DNA from: an uncultured Pelagibacteraceae bacterium
Lineage (GTDB): Bacteria > Pseudomonadota > Alphaproteobacteria > Pelagibacterales > Pelagibacteraceae
Length of the DNA stretch: 38,222 nt
Direction: 5' to 3'
Assembly: GCA_902592545.1 (NCBI GenBank)
Contig: CACJFA010000009.1
Location: 1-38,222 of the forward strand
Below are positions 8,160 through 16,499 of the stretch, piece by piece; within the stretch, counting starts at the first letter, position 1; every line of letters starts with the position of its first letter. A model generated the notes under the pieces. The model was not told the origin of the DNA. It searched no databases and saw only the letters and a program-made list of their open reading frames with translations. The position numbers and the translations under genes are program-made.

Positions 8160-9246
8160 TTTTGCATCAATAGAGACAGTTATAAGTGTAGCCAAAAAAG
8201 GTGGTATGTTTATTTTAGTAGATGACGAAAAAAGAGAAAATGAGGGAGATTTGGTTATTTCAACATCAGACTCAAATGCAAAGAACATTAACTTCATGGC
8301 AAAATACGGGCGAGGTTTAATTTGTTTGGCACTTGATTCACTTCAAGCGAAAAGATTAAATTTATCTTTAATGTCACCAGTAAATCAATCAAGAAACAAG
8401 ACGGCATTTACAATTTCTATTGAAGCAAAAAAAGGAATAACAACAGGTATATCTGCTAAAGATAGAGCGAAAACGATCAAAATTGCTTCAAAAAAAAATG
8501 TAAATAAAAATGAGATTGTTTCACCTGGTCACGTGTTTCCAATTATAGCCAAAGATGGTGGTGTTCTTGTTAGAGCAGGGCACACTGAAGCTTCAGTTGA
8601 TATATCTAAATTAGCAAAAAAAAATAACTCTGCAGTAATTTGTGAAATTATGAATGAAGATGGAACAATGGCTAGAGGTCAGGATTTATTTAATTTTGCA
8701 AAAAAACATAAATTAAAAATTGGAAAGATAGAAGATCTGATCGCATATAGACTAAAAAAAGAAAAACTTATTAAACTTAAAAAGCAAAGCAAGATTGATG
8801 TAAAAAATCAAAAATACAATATTAGAATTTATGAGAATCTTTTAGATGGTTCAGAGCACTTCGCATTAATAAAAGGTAAAATAAAAAAAGGTATTACACC
8901 AAGAGTAAGAGTAATTTCATCTAATGTCGTGCAAAACTATCTAATAAATCAATCACTACCAAATTCATTTAACAAGACTTTAAATTATTTTAAAAAATAT
9001 CAAAATTGCGTTTTAGTATTTATCAAAGATTCAAATTTAAAATCAGTAACTCAGACTTTAAAAGATTATAAAAACAAAGACTTTTATAAAAAGGGAAATG
9101 ATAAGTTAATAAGAAATTATGGTATTGGAGCTCAAATTATTAAAGACTTAAAAATTAAAAACATGATATTAATCACCAAATCACAAAAAAAAGTTATTGG
9201 TCTTGATGGTTATGGTATAAAAATTACAAAACAGGAATTAATTTGA
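8146..9246 (+). CDS. ribB: 3,4-dihydroxy-2-butanone 4-phosphate synthase with a degenerate GTP cyclohydrolase II-like tail
   Basis: Residues about 8-205 form a complete DHBP synthase: the acidic loop VDDEKRENEGDLVI, then GRGLICLAL and the region SPGHVFPIIAKDGGVLVRAGHTEAS. This makes the four-carbon unit for lumazine. Residues about 215-366 sit where a fused GTP cyclohydrolase II would be. However, they contain no zinc-cysteine cluster (CxDxxxxxCxC type) and no recognisable REGRGIGL loop; only traces such as GYGIKITKQ remain. I therefore call the first domain active and the second probably not. It overlaps ribE by 14 bases and its TGA overlaps the ribH ATG. Confidence 0.88.
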   Translation: MEKNNFASIETVISVAKKGGMFILVDDEKRENEGDLVISTSDSNAKNINFMAKYGRGLICLALDSLQAKRLNLSLMSPVNQSRNKTAFTISIEAKKGITTGISAKDRAKTIKIASKKNVNKNEIVSPGHVFPIIAKDGGVLVRAGHTEASVDISKLAKKNNSAVICEIMNEDGTMARGQDLFNFAKKHKLKIGKIEDLIAYRLKKEKLIKLKKQSKIDVKNQKYNIRIYENLLDGSEHFALIKGKIKKGITPRVRVISSNVVQNYLINQSLPNSFNKTLNYFKKYQNCVLVFIKDSNLKSVTQTLKDYKNKDFYKKGNDKLIRNYGIGAQIIKDLKIKNMILITKSQKKVIGLDGYGIKITKQELI

Positions 9247-9635
9247 TGAAAAAAAAATATTTAATTGTTGTAGCAGATTATTATAAAGATATTGCTGATG
9301 GCTTAATAAGCAGTGCTTTAAAAATAATTCCAAAAAAAAATAAAATAAAAATTATTAAAGTACCCGGTGCTTTTGAAATTCCAGTTACCATCTCAAAAAA
9401 TTTAAAAAAATATGATGGTTTTTTAGCTTTAGGATGTGTAATTAAAGGTCAAACGCCACACTTTGATTTTATTTCTCAAGCTTCAACAGATGCCATAATG
9501 AAATTATCTATAGATAGTAAAAAACCCATTGGAAATGGAATAATTACCTGTCTAAATAAGTCTCAAGCAAGAGCAAGAAGAAAAAAGGGTGCTGAAGCTG
9601 CAGAAGCTGTAGTTTCAGTTTTGTCTCAAAAATGA
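9246..9635 (+). CDS. ribH: 6,7-dimethyl-8-ribityllumazine synthase
   Basis: This is 129 residues from the ATG at 9246, which overlaps the ribBA stop by one base (TGATG). A TTG one codon earlier is the alternative. Family motifs are visible: VPGAFEIPVTI, LGCVIKGQTPHFDF and NGIITCLNKSQARAR. It condenses the ribD-pathway amine with the four-carbon product of ribB to give lumazine, which ribE then converts to riboflavin. Homologues are usually around 140-160 residues, so this is a compact version. The end overlaps nusB by 4 bases. Confidence 0.93.
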   Translation: MKKKYLIVVADYYKDIADGLISSALKIIPKKNKIKIIKVPGAFEIPVTISKNLKKYDGFLALGCVIKGQTPHFDFISQASTDAIMKLSIDSKKPIGNGIITCLNKSQARARRKKGAEAAEAVVSVLSQK

Positions 9636-10036
9636 GAACTCATTATAATCCAAAAAATAACCCTAGAGTTATAATTATTCAGAAATTATATGGTAAATTT
9701 TATAATGAAGATGATGATTTAGATTTTCCAAAACACAGATTTAAAAAATTTATTAAAGATATTGTTTTAGGAACGATAGAAAGAAACGATCTTATTTTAG
9801 ATGAATTAAATAATAAATTAGGTGATGAATTTGTATTTGAAAAATTAGACAAAGTTTTTCAAACAATTTTGAAAGCAGCAACTTATGAATTTATGTATAA
9901 GCCAAATTTATCTATAAACATAATTATTAAAGAATATTTAAATTCATCTAATTTTTTTCTTGAAGTTTCACAAACAAAGTATCTTAACGCTTTACTAGAT
10001 AATGTTGGAAAAAAATTAAGATCTAAAAATGCATGA
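9632..10036 (+). CDS. nusB: Transcription antitermination protein NusB
   Basis: This 134-residue all-helical protein follows ribH with a 4-base overlap; ribH-nusB-thiL is a conserved proteobacterial order. The region FQTILKAATYEFMYKPNLSI matches the NusB core (RAA.YEL....), and the C-terminal YLNALLDNVGKKLR matches the final helix (FVNGVLD.....R). NusB binds boxA RNA with NusE (S10) to antiterminate rRNA transcription. Sequence conservation is moderate and position supports the call. Confidence 0.88.
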   Translation: MRTHYNPKNNPRVIIIQKLYGKFYNEDDDLDFPKHRFKKFIKDIVLGTIERNDLILDELNNKLGDEFVFEKLDKVFQTILKAATYEFMYKPNLSINIIIKEYLNSSNFFLEVSQTKYLNALLDNVGKKLRSKNA

Positions 10037-10988
10037 ATTCGATCTAATAAATAATTATTTTTTTAAAATAGCTAAAAAAAATAAATCTGCTCTTAACCTA
10101 AATGATGATGTTTTTTTTGATAAAAAAAGAGGTGTTGTTATATCTGTTGATACATACAATATTGGTACACATTTTTATGATTTTAAATCCCCAGATTTAG
10201 TAGTTAAAAAAATATTAAGGTCATCAATTTCTGATTTAATTTGTAAAGGCGTAATACCAAAGTTTTATTTTATTTCTGGTTCTGGTAACAAAAAAACATT
10301 TACAAAAAATAATTTATATAAAATTTCAAAATCACTTAAATCAGAACAAAATAAATTTAAAATTGATTTATGTGGTGGAGATACAACTTTTTCAAATAAA
10401 CTAAGTTTCACAATCACTTCATTAGGATATTCGAATAAAATAATTTATCGTAATAAAGCTAAATTAAATGATGACATTTATGTTACTGGAAATTTGGGAG
10501 ATAGTTATTTAGGTCTTAAAGTATTAAGTAATAAAGCTAAATTTAAAAATAAAGACAAATTATTTTTTTTAGATAAATATTACAAACCAGAGTTACCTTT
10601 AAATTTAACAAAATATTTATTAAAATTTGCAAACAGCTCTATAGATGTTTCAGATGGATTAATTGATGATTTGGCAAAAATGATTAATAGACAAAGTTTA
10701 TCATTTCACTTGTTTGAAAATAAAATCCCTATTTCCAATAAATTGAGTAATTTAATTAAAAAACAAAGATTGAATAAAATTAATCTAATTTCTAATGGAG
10801 ATGATTATCAGGTATTATTTACTGCAAATATTAATAAAGCTAGAATCATTCAAAAAGCTTCTAAAACAACTGGAATTAAAATAACTAAAATTGGTAAAAT
10901 TGTATCTGGTAAAGATAGATCTTTGATATTCGATGAAAAAGGCAAGCAAATACGAGCTAAATCTAAAGGTTATATTCATCGGTTTTAG
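10029..10988 (+). CDS. thiL: Thiamine-monophosphate kinase
   Basis: This 319-residue protein belongs to the ThiL/PurM ATP-binding superfamily. Visible pieces are LNLNDDVFFD and VVISVDTYNIGTHF at the N-terminal Mg/ATP site, LCGGDTTFSNKLSFTITSLGY, the loop YVTGNLGDSYLGLKVL, and DVSDGLIDDLAKM. It phosphorylates thiamine monophosphate to thiamine pyrophosphate. It overlaps nusB by 8 bases and ends the long plus-strand run that starts at 3639. The protein is unusually rich in Lys and Asn, as are its neighbours, so I do not read this as transfer. Confidence 0.9.
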   Translation: MHEFDLINNYFFKIAKKNKSALNLNDDVFFDKKRGVVISVDTYNIGTHFYDFKSPDLVVKKILRSSISDLICKGVIPKFYFISGSGNKKTFTKNNLYKISKSLKSEQNKFKIDLCGGDTTFSNKLSFTITSLGYSNKIIYRNKAKLNDDIYVTGNLGDSYLGLKVLSNKAKFKNKDKLFFLDKYYKPELPLNLTKYLLKFANSSIDVSDGLIDDLAKMINRQSLSFHLFENKIPISNKLSNLIKKQRLNKINLISNGDDYQVLFTANINKARIIQKASKTTGIKITKIGKIVSGKDRSLIFDEKGKQIRAKSKGYIHRF

Positions 10989-10998
10989 AAGTTAATCG

Positions 10999-11026
10999 TT
11001 GTCTTTTCTATCTTTTTTTGTATTGT
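10999..11026 (+). promoter_or_regulatory. Candidate sigma-70 promoter of hppA
   Basis: In the 78-base gap between thiL and hppA, TTGTCT at 10999-11004 and TATTGT at 11021-11026 are 16 bases apart and face hppA. A start near 11033 would leave a leader of about 34 bases. AAGG occurs shortly before the ATG as a possible ribosome binding site. Visual prediction only. Confidence 0.35.
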
Positions 11027-11066
11027 GCGGGCTTAAAAATTTAACAACCAACAACTTAAGGTTAAT

Positions 11067-13172
11067 ATGAGCGTAACAGTCGAAACAATACTATTATACA
11101 CAATTGGAGCTGGTTTATTATCTATCGTTTATGGATTTTTAACTGGTAAAAACATTCTTAATTCAAGTGCAGGAAATGCAAAAATGCAAGATATTGCATC
11201 TGCAATTCAAATTGGTGCAAAGGCATATTTAGCAAGACAATATAAAACTATTGCTATTGTTGGTGCTGTAGTTTTAGTGATTGTAAGTATTGCATTTAGT
11301 CCACTAGTAGGTCTTGGTTATTTGATAGGTGCTGCATTGTCAGGTATTGCGGGGTACGTAGGAATGTTAGTTTCTGTAGAAGCTAACGTAAGAACAGCAG
11401 AAGCATCTAGAAAAGGTTTAGCTCAAGGTCTTTCAGTTGCTTTTAAATCTGGTGCTGTAACTGGAATGTTGGTAGCTGGTTTAGCATTATTATCTATAGC
11501 AGTTTATTATTATATATTATTGAAATCTAATGTTGATGAAAGAGAAATTGTAAATGCTTTAGTTGCATTAGGTTTTGGTGCTTCTCTAATTTCTATCTTT
11601 GCAAGATTAGGTGGAGGAATTTTTACAAAAGGTGCTGATGTTGGTGCTGACTTAGTTGGAAAAGTTGAAGCTGGAATTCCAGAAGATGATCCTAGAAACC
11701 CTGCTGTGATAGCAGATAACGTTGGTGACAACGTAGGAGATTGTGCTGGCATGGCCGCTGATTTATTTGAAACTTATGCTGTTACAATTGTTGCAACAAT
11801 GGTTTTATCCTCAATTTTCTTTGTTGGTGATCTAAATATGATGATTTATCCTTTATCGATTGGTGCTGCATGTTTGTTAACATCTATTGTTGGAACATTT
11901 TTTGTTAAACTTGGAAAAAGTAATAACGTTATGAATGCTTTGTATAAAGGATTTGTTGTTTCTGCAGTAGCATCTTTAGTAATTTTATGGCCAGTTACAG
12001 ATCATGTAATTGGTTTTGCAAACGAATATACAGTAAATGATAAAACATTTAATGGAATGGATTTATATTATTGTGGTGTTATTGGACTTGTAATTACGGG
12101 ATTATTGATTTGGATAACTGAATACTATACAGGAACAAGTTATAGACCGGTAAAATCTGTTGCTCTATCATCTACAACAGGTCACGGTACAAATGTTATT
12201 CAAGGTTTAGCTGTTTCTATGGAAGCAACTGCTATACCTGCGTTAATAATCGTTGCAGGTATTCTTATAACAAATTCTATTGCTGGACTCTTTGGTATTG
12301 CAATTGCTGTAACTACTATGCTTGCATTAGCTGGTATGGTCGTTGCACTAGACGCATACGGACCAGTTACTGATAATGCTGGTGGTATCGCTGAAATGTC
12401 TAATCTTGATAAAAAAGTTAGAAAAACAACTGATGCTTTAGATGCTGTTGGTAATACAACAAAAGCTGTTACAAAAGGTTATGCTATTGGTTCAGCTGGT
12501 TTAGGTGCATTAGTTTTATTTGCTGCTTACACTGAAGATATCAAACACTTTTCTAAAGAAGCAGGTTCTGCTTTGGAAGGGATAGTGGTTACTTTTGATT
12601 TATCTAACCCTTATGTAGTTGTTGGTTTATTAATTGGCGGAATGTTACCATATCTTTTTGGATCAATGGGTATGCAAGCTGTAGGTAGAGCAGGAGGAGC
12701 TGTTGTTGTAGAAGTAAGAAGACAATTTAAAAAGTTTCCAGGTATAATGAAAAGAAAACAAAAACCTGATTATGCTAAATTAGTAGATTTACTTACTGTT
12801 GCTGCAATTAAGGAAATGATTATACCATCATTGCTACCTGTTTTATCTCCTGTAGTTTTATACTTTATAATTCTATCAATTGGTGGACAAGTTGCTGCTT
12901 TAGCGGCTGTAGGTGCAATGCTGTTGGGAGTTATTATAACAGGATTATTTGTTGCTGTATCAATGACAGCAGGTGGAGGAGCTTGGGATAATGCTAAAAA
13001 ATATATTGAAGATGGCAATCATGGAGGTAAAGGATCAGAGGCTCATAAAGCAGCTGTTACCGGAGATACAGTTGGAGATCCCTATAAAGACACTGCTGGT
13101 CCGGCAGTTAATCCAATGATTAAAATTACAAACATTGTAGCTTTATTGTTATTAGCTGTTATCGCTGGCTAA
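11067..13172 (+). CDS. hppA: Membrane-bound proton-pumping pyrophosphatase (K+-independent type)
   Basis: This 701-residue polytopic inner-membrane protein (about 15-16 segments) couples pyrophosphate hydrolysis to proton export. The substrate loops are clear: [57 protein letters not shown], and near the C-terminus [18 protein letters not shown]. The loop [10 protein letters not shown] carries Lys and Thr at the two positions that, in this family, distinguish K+-independent enzymes from K+-dependent ones (Ala, Gly), so a K+-independent proton pump is predicted. The gene is transcribed alone, and its last 14 bases overlap the 3' end of bamE on the other strand. Confidence 0.97.
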   Translation: MSVTVETILLYTIGAGLLSIVYGFLTGKNILNSSAGNAKMQDIASAIQIGAKAYLARQYKTIAIVGAVVLVIVSIAFSPLVGLGYLIGAALSGIAGYVGMLVSVEANVRTAEASRKGLAQGLSVAFKSGAVTGMLVAGLALLSIAVYYYILLKSNVDEREIVNALVALGFGASLISIFARLGGGIFTKGADVGADLVGKVEAGIPEDDPRNPAVIADNVGDNVGDCAGMAADLFETYAVTIVATMVLSSIFFVGDLNMMIYPLSIGAACLLTSIVGTFFVKLGKSNNVMNALYKGFVVSAVASLVILWPVTDHVIGFANEYTVNDKTFNGMDLYYCGVIGLVITGLLIWITEYYTGTSYRPVKSVALSSTTGHGTNVIQGLAVSMEATAIPALIIVAGILITNSIAGLFGIAIAVTTMLALAGMVVALDAYGPVTDNAGGIAEMSNLDKKVRKTTDALDAVGNTTKAVTKGYAIGSAGLGALVLFAAYTEDIKHFSKEAGSALEGIVVTFDLSNPYVVVGLLIGGMLPYLFGSMGMQAVGRAGGAVVVEVRRQFKKFPGIMKRKQKPDYAKLVDLLTVAAIKEMIIPSLLPVLSPVVLYFIILSIGGQVAALAAVGAMLLGVIITGLFVAVSMTAGGGAWDNAKKYIEDGNHGGKGSEAHKAAVTGDTVGDPYKDTAGPAVNPMIKITNIVALLLLAVIAG

Positions 13173-13644
13173 TAGTTTTTCTTTGTTTGGCTCTCTGACC
13201 TAGAGGATCAGTAATTTTTTGTCTCATACTAGACATAAAATCATAAACAAATGAATTTTTTTTAAATTCATTTTCTGTTGTTGATTTTGCAATAGTAATT
13301 TTATGCATATCATCTTTGTTATAAAATTCTTTTTTTTTTAATAATCCATAACTATTTATTTCGAGAACTAAAATATTATTTTCTATAATTTTCATTTTAC
13401 CTAGATTTTTTAATTTTGATTGAGTTTGTTTTCTTTCGATATATATCCATAAATCGTTATTAAATTTACTTTTTGTTGAAGGATTTCCTAAAATATTTAT
13501 TATATCATTTTTATTACTTTCATTAACTTTCAAAAAGCTTTGTTTTTTTTCTAAAGATGGTACTCCATGATGTTTAATTACTGGTTTTATAGAACAATTT
13601 GTAACTATTAAAGAAATGAAAATAATATATAATAACTTATGCAT
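13159..13644 (-). CDS. bamE: Outer membrane assembly lipoprotein, BamE/SmpA/OmlA family
   Basis: This 161-residue protein has a short lipoprotein signal (residues 1-17) ending in the lipobox VTNC, with the modified Cys at 17. A BamE-like core follows: the segment [30 protein letters not shown] matches the 'G.t..dV...lGpPs....f....W.Y' pattern. BamE is a periplasm-facing subunit of the Bam complex that inserts outer membrane proteins. Its ATG lies at 13642-13644 and overlaps, in opposite orientation, the start codon of the next gene. Its 3' end overlaps hppA by 14 bases. Confidence 0.83.
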   Translation of the reverse strand: MHKLLYIIFISLIVTNCSIKPVIKHHGVPSLEKKQSFLKVNESNKNDIINILGNPSTKSKFNNDLWIYIERKQTQSKLKNLGKMKIIENNILVLEINSYGLLKKKEFYNKDDMHKITIAKSTTENEFKKNSFVYDFMSSMRQKITDPLGQRAKQRKTISQR

Positions 13645-14110
13645 GAACGAAAAATATTTGTATATTTATAACAATTTAATTCATTACACTAGAAATAAAG
13701 CTCTATACAATAATCTTAACAGAAATGATAGTTTTTCTGATCGTTTAACACTGTTTTTATTACATTTTTCTTTTTTTTTAAAAAACTTTAAAAATGAAGA
13801 AAATAAGAAAATTTTACAAGAAATTTATGACTTCAACTTTCGACAATTAGAGTTAAGTATTAGAGAAATTGGTTATGGCGATCAATCAATAAATAAAAAA
13901 ATGAAAGATTACATAAATCTATTCCATTCAATGGTTTCGGAAATACATTTTTGGAATACGCTATCAAGAGAAGAAAAAATTAAAAAATTTTCATTATTTT
14001 TGAGTGATTTTCAAAATATTGATGAATTGCTTGATTATTTTGATGAATTTAACTCAAATTTATCAAAAAAAACTTTGAATTCTTATTTAAAAAGTGTAAG
14101 TAACCACTAA
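13643..14110 (+). CDS. Ubiquinol-cytochrome c chaperone (CBP3/UQCC1-like)
   Basis: I take the ATG at 13643 (155 residues); an ATG at 13616 would add nine residues and run further into bamE. The core [32 protein letters not shown] matches the conserved centre of the CBP3 family (LR.xG.GD..v.KkMk...). These are assembly factors for the cytochrome bc1 complex in mitochondria and alphaproteobacteria. The bamE-divergent-chaperone arrangement is common in alphaproteobacteria. There the next genes are usually a DUF177 protein and plsX; here rpmF and plsX follow, without DUF177. Confidence 0.78.
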   Translation: MNEKYLYIYNNLIHYTRNKALYNNLNRNDSFSDRLTLFLLHFSFFLKNFKNEENKKILQEIYDFNFRQLELSIREIGYGDQSINKKMKDYINLFHSMVSEIHFWNTLSREEKIKKFSLFLSDFQNIDELLDYFDEFNSNLSKKTLNSYLKSVSNH

Positions 14111-14112
14111 TT

Positions 14113-14295
14113 ATGGCAGTACCAAAGCGAAAACAGACACCTTCCAGAACTGGAATGAGAAGAGCACAAACAATGAAATTTTCAACTAAAAATATAGTTG
14201 AAGATAAAAAATCTGGAGAATACAGACTTTCTCATCATCTAGACCTTAAAACTGGAATGTACAAGGGAAGACAAGTTTTAGACCCAAAAGAATAG
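14113..14295 (+). CDS. rpmF: 50S ribosomal protein L32
   Basis: This 60-residue protein has the unmistakable start [18 protein letters not shown] and the later segment [18 protein letters not shown]. The zinc-binding cysteines found in some L32 proteins are absent, so this is the cysteine-free form. It begins 2 bases after the chaperone stop. Its stop codon lies inside an 18-bp palindrome that separates it from plsX; rpmF-plsX adjacency is widespread in bacteria. Confidence 0.97.
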   Translation: MAVPKRKQTPSRTGMRRAQTMKFSTKNIVEDKKSGEYRLSHHLDLKTGMYKGRQVLDPKE

Positions 14296-14307
14296 TATAT
14301 ACTATTC
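14290..14307 (+). repeat. 18-bp perfect palindrome at the rpmF stop codon
   Basis: GAATAGTATATACTATTC reads the same on both strands and includes the rpmF stop codon (TAG at 14293-14295). As RNA it folds to a 7-bp stem with a 4-base loop, ten bases before the plsX start. It has no T-run after it, so it is not a classical terminator. It could be an operator, an attenuating hairpin, a processing site, or chance in AT-rich DNA. Confidence 0.5.
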
Positions 14308-14317
14308 ATATATAATA

Positions 14318-15319
14318 ATGTCAGATTTGATTAAAATTGCAGTGGATGCAATGGGTGGCGATGGTTCACCAAAAAAAGTAATAGATGGAATTATTTTTAA
14401 TCACAAAACAAATAAAAATAATTTTTTTAAAATTTTTGGTGATAAAAATAAAATAGATCCACTCATTAATGGAAAAATTTCCTCAAATTTTTTTGAAATA
14501 ATCCATACTCAAAAAAAAATAGAAAGTACGGATAGCCCTTTAGAAGGAGCGAAAAGAGGTAAAGATTCAAGCATGTGGCTTGCTATTCAAAGTGTTAAAG
14601 ATAAAGAGGCCGATATAGTTATATCAGCAGGAAATACTGGAGCATTATTAGTGATTTCGAAATTAAACTTAAAAATGATTGAAAATATAGATAAACCTGC
14701 TCTGTCAGCTTTATGGCCTAATAAAAAAGGTATGAGTGTTGTATTAGATTTAGGTGCAAACATAGAATGTAGTTCTAAGAATCTATTAGATTTTTCAATT
14801 ATGGGTGCATCTTTATACACGTCACTCTATCCGAATGATAAACCTAATGTTGCGTTATTAAATATAGGTTCAGAAGAGCTAAAAGGTAATGAAACTATAA
14901 AAGAAACATATCAGTTGCTTAATGAAAAAAAATCAAAAAATTATAATTTTGCTGGTTATATAGAAGGAAATCATCTTATGGATGGTCAAGTTAATGTTAT
15001 TGTCTCGGATGGCTTTACTGGAAATGTTGCTTTAAAAACTGCAGAAGGAACCGCCAATTTTATTACCAGTGAATTAAAGAGTGTTATGACAGGATCATTT
15101 TTAGGTAAAATTTCATCTTTACTGAATATTTCAAATTTAAATAAATTTAAAAAAAGACTAGATCCTAGATTGTATAATGGTGCTATTTTTATTGGATTAG
15201 ACTCTCCAGTTGTTAAAAGTCACGGAGGAACTGATTACATTGGTTTTTCAAATTCTTTAGATGTTTGTAATAGAATAGTGAATGGTAATTTGATAGAAAA
15301 GATTAAACAAAATATTTAA
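14318..15319 (+). CDS. plsX: Phosphate acyltransferase PlsX
   Basis: This 333-residue protein starts IAVDAMGGDGSPKKVIDG, the PlsX hallmark. It also shows ADIVISAGNTGALL, DLGANIECSS, LLNIGSEELKGNE and VIVSDGFTGNVALKTAEG. PlsX makes acyl-phosphate from acyl-ACP for the PlsY step of phospholipid synthesis, at the inner face of the membrane. The gene after plsX in many proteobacteria is fabH; here ihfA follows after one base, so fabH is absent from this locus. Confidence 0.97.
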   Translation: MSDLIKIAVDAMGGDGSPKKVIDGIIFNHKTNKNNFFKIFGDKNKIDPLINGKISSNFFEIIHTQKKIESTDSPLEGAKRGKDSSMWLAIQSVKDKEADIVISAGNTGALLVISKLNLKMIENIDKPALSALWPNKKGMSVVLDLGANIECSSKNLLDFSIMGASLYTSLYPNDKPNVALLNIGSEELKGNETIKETYQLLNEKKSKNYNFAGYIEGNHLMDGQVNVIVSDGFTGNVALKTAEGTANFITSELKSVMTGSFLGKISSLLNISNLNKFKKRLDPRLYNGAIFIGLDSPVVKSHGGTDYIGFSNSLDVCNRIVNGNLIEKIKQNI

Positions 15320-15320
15320 T

Positions 15321-15620
15321 ATGAGAATAAATTTAACTAAAAAAGATTTAGTTAATGTAGTTTATATGCAGCTTGGTTTTTCAAAACAAATATCAGAAAA
15401 TTTAATTGAAGATTTTTTATCAACAATTGTATCTAACATTAAAAATGAAAAAAAATTAAAATTATCTAAATTTGGTACTTTTTCTATCAGACAAAAAAAA
15501 TCTAGGATTGGAAGAAACCCTAAAACTAAAGAAAAAAAAGTAATTTCAAGTAGAAATGTTGTATTGTTTAAACCATCAAAGGAATTTAAAGAATTTATTA
15601 ATTTGAAAGACAATGGATAA
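15321..15620 (+). CDS. ihfA: Integration host factor alpha subunit (HU/IHF family)
   Basis: This 99-residue protein has the DNA-bending HU/IHF fold: LTKKDLVNVVYMQLGFSKQ at the N-terminus, LKLSKFGTFSIRQKKSRIGRNPKTKEKK in the beta arms, and VVLFKPSKEFKEFIN at the end. The RxGRNPKT loop with the intercalating proline is intact. The position, directly upstream of a MerR gene after plsX, favours IHF alpha over HU. It overlaps merR by 8 bases, so the two are probably co-translated. Confidence 0.9.
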   Translation: MRINLTKKDLVNVVYMQLGFSKQISENLIEDFLSTIVSNIKNEKKLKLSKFGTFSIRQKKSRIGRNPKTKEKKVISSRNVVLFKPSKEFKEFINLKDNG

Positions 15621-15996
15621 ATTAGATAGTGCATATAAGACTATTGGTGAAGTAACTAAAATATTAAATCTTAAATCAAATAATAAAGGAGCTTTACCTA
15701 CTCATGTTATAAGGTTTTGGGAAACTCAATTTAAACAAATTAAACCAAAGATATTAAATTCAAATAGAAGATATTATGATGAGAAAACAATAAATCTTCT
15801 CAAAAAAGTTAAATTTTTACTTAAAGATCAAGGTATGACAATAAATGGTGTAAAAAAAATATTAGATAATGAAGTTTCTTTAAAGCTTGACGAAATTGCA
15901 GATAAATCTATAAGGACTGAAAATTTAAGAAATAAGTTATTAAAAATTTCTAATAAATTAAAAGAATTAAAAAATGGCAAAAAAAACGCACGTTAA
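15613..15996 (+). CDS. MerR-family transcriptional regulator
   Basis: This 127-residue protein has a winged helix: YKTIGEVTKILNL, then LPTHVIRFWETQFKQIKPKIL and NRRYYDEKTINLLKKVKFLLKDQGMTINGVKKIL, a good MerR DNA-binding domain. There is only a short C-terminal helix after it, with no effector domain and no metal-binding cysteines. A MerR regulator after ihfA is a standing feature of alphaproteobacteria and its target is generally uncharacterised. The end of this gene overlaps the rpmG start by 23 bases. Confidence 0.88.
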   Translation: MDKLDSAYKTIGEVTKILNLKSNNKGALPTHVIRFWETQFKQIKPKILNSNRRYYDEKTINLLKKVKFLLKDQGMTINGVKKILDNEVSLKLDEIADKSIRTENLRNKLLKISNKLKELKNGKKNAR

Positions 15997-16165
15997 AGTA
16001 AGAATGGTTCCTGAGGCGAAACCAGATAGCCCTTATTTCTATTATGTAAAAAAACCTGCTGGTGGTGAGAAAGCTAAAGTAAAACTTTCAGCAAAAAAAT
16101 ACAATCCAGATACAAGAAAACATGAAATGTTTGTGGAAAAGAAGCTTCCACCACATAGTAAATAA
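15974..16165 (+). CDS. rpmG: 50S ribosomal protein L33
   Basis: This 63-residue protein has MAKKTHVKVRMVPEA, FYYVKKPAG and KKYNPDTRKHEMFVEKKLP. The KKYdP..RkHv.f.E.Kl pattern is diagnostic of L33. It is slightly longer than the usual 55 residues because of an insertion around residues 30-40, and it lacks zinc-binding cysteines. Its start lies 23 bases inside merR and its stop codon directly abuts the stop codon of aroQ on the other strand. Confidence 0.88.
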   Translation: MAKKTHVKVRMVPEAKPDSPYFYYVKKPAGGEKAKVKLSAKKYNPDTRKHEMFVEKKLPPHSK

Positions 16166-16456
16166 TTACTTCTTTTTAAAGTTTCTCTTTTCGTAATCGA
16201 TATAAGATAAAATCATATTTTTCCATATACGATTAGTAATTTTAGGATCAATCTTTAACCTCTTAGATTTTGAGTGAATTTTTTTAAGTATAAAATTGAT
16301 ACGCTTTTTATCTACTATTTCTTTTTTAAATTCCTTAAGTTTTAAAACTTCTTTCACAAGATTTGTTCTATATTTTATTAAGGATAACAACTTATTATCT
16401 AACTTATCTAATTTAGATCTTATTATTTCCAATTTTTTTTTGTTTTTAGGCGACAT
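16166..16456 (-). CDS. Chorismate mutase, AroQ class
   Basis: This 96-residue helical protein matches the AroQ fold: IIRSKLDKLDNKLLSLIKYRTNLVKEV with Arg13 and Arg30, a lysine at 39, and IVDKKRINFILKKI with Asp49 and Arg52. It converts chorismate to prephenate for Phe/Tyr synthesis. The position after Arg52 is Ile where Glu is usual in the E. coli P-protein domain, so catalytic strength is not certain. It is a stand-alone monofunctional protein with no prephenate dehydratase domain. It diverges from ctaA with a 43-base gap. Confidence 0.82.
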   Translation of the reverse strand: MSPKNKKKLEIIRSKLDKLDNKLLSLIKYRTNLVKEVLKLKEFKKEIVDKKRINFILKKIHSKSKRLKIDPKITNRIWKNMILSYIDYEKRNFKKK

Positions 16457-16499
16457 TTAATTTATTGGTTTAATTAATAATTATTATATTTATCTAATC

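Noticed and set aside
14311..14316. TATAAT just before plsX
   Set aside because: It ends one base before the ATG, so transcription would start inside the gene; no -35 seen.
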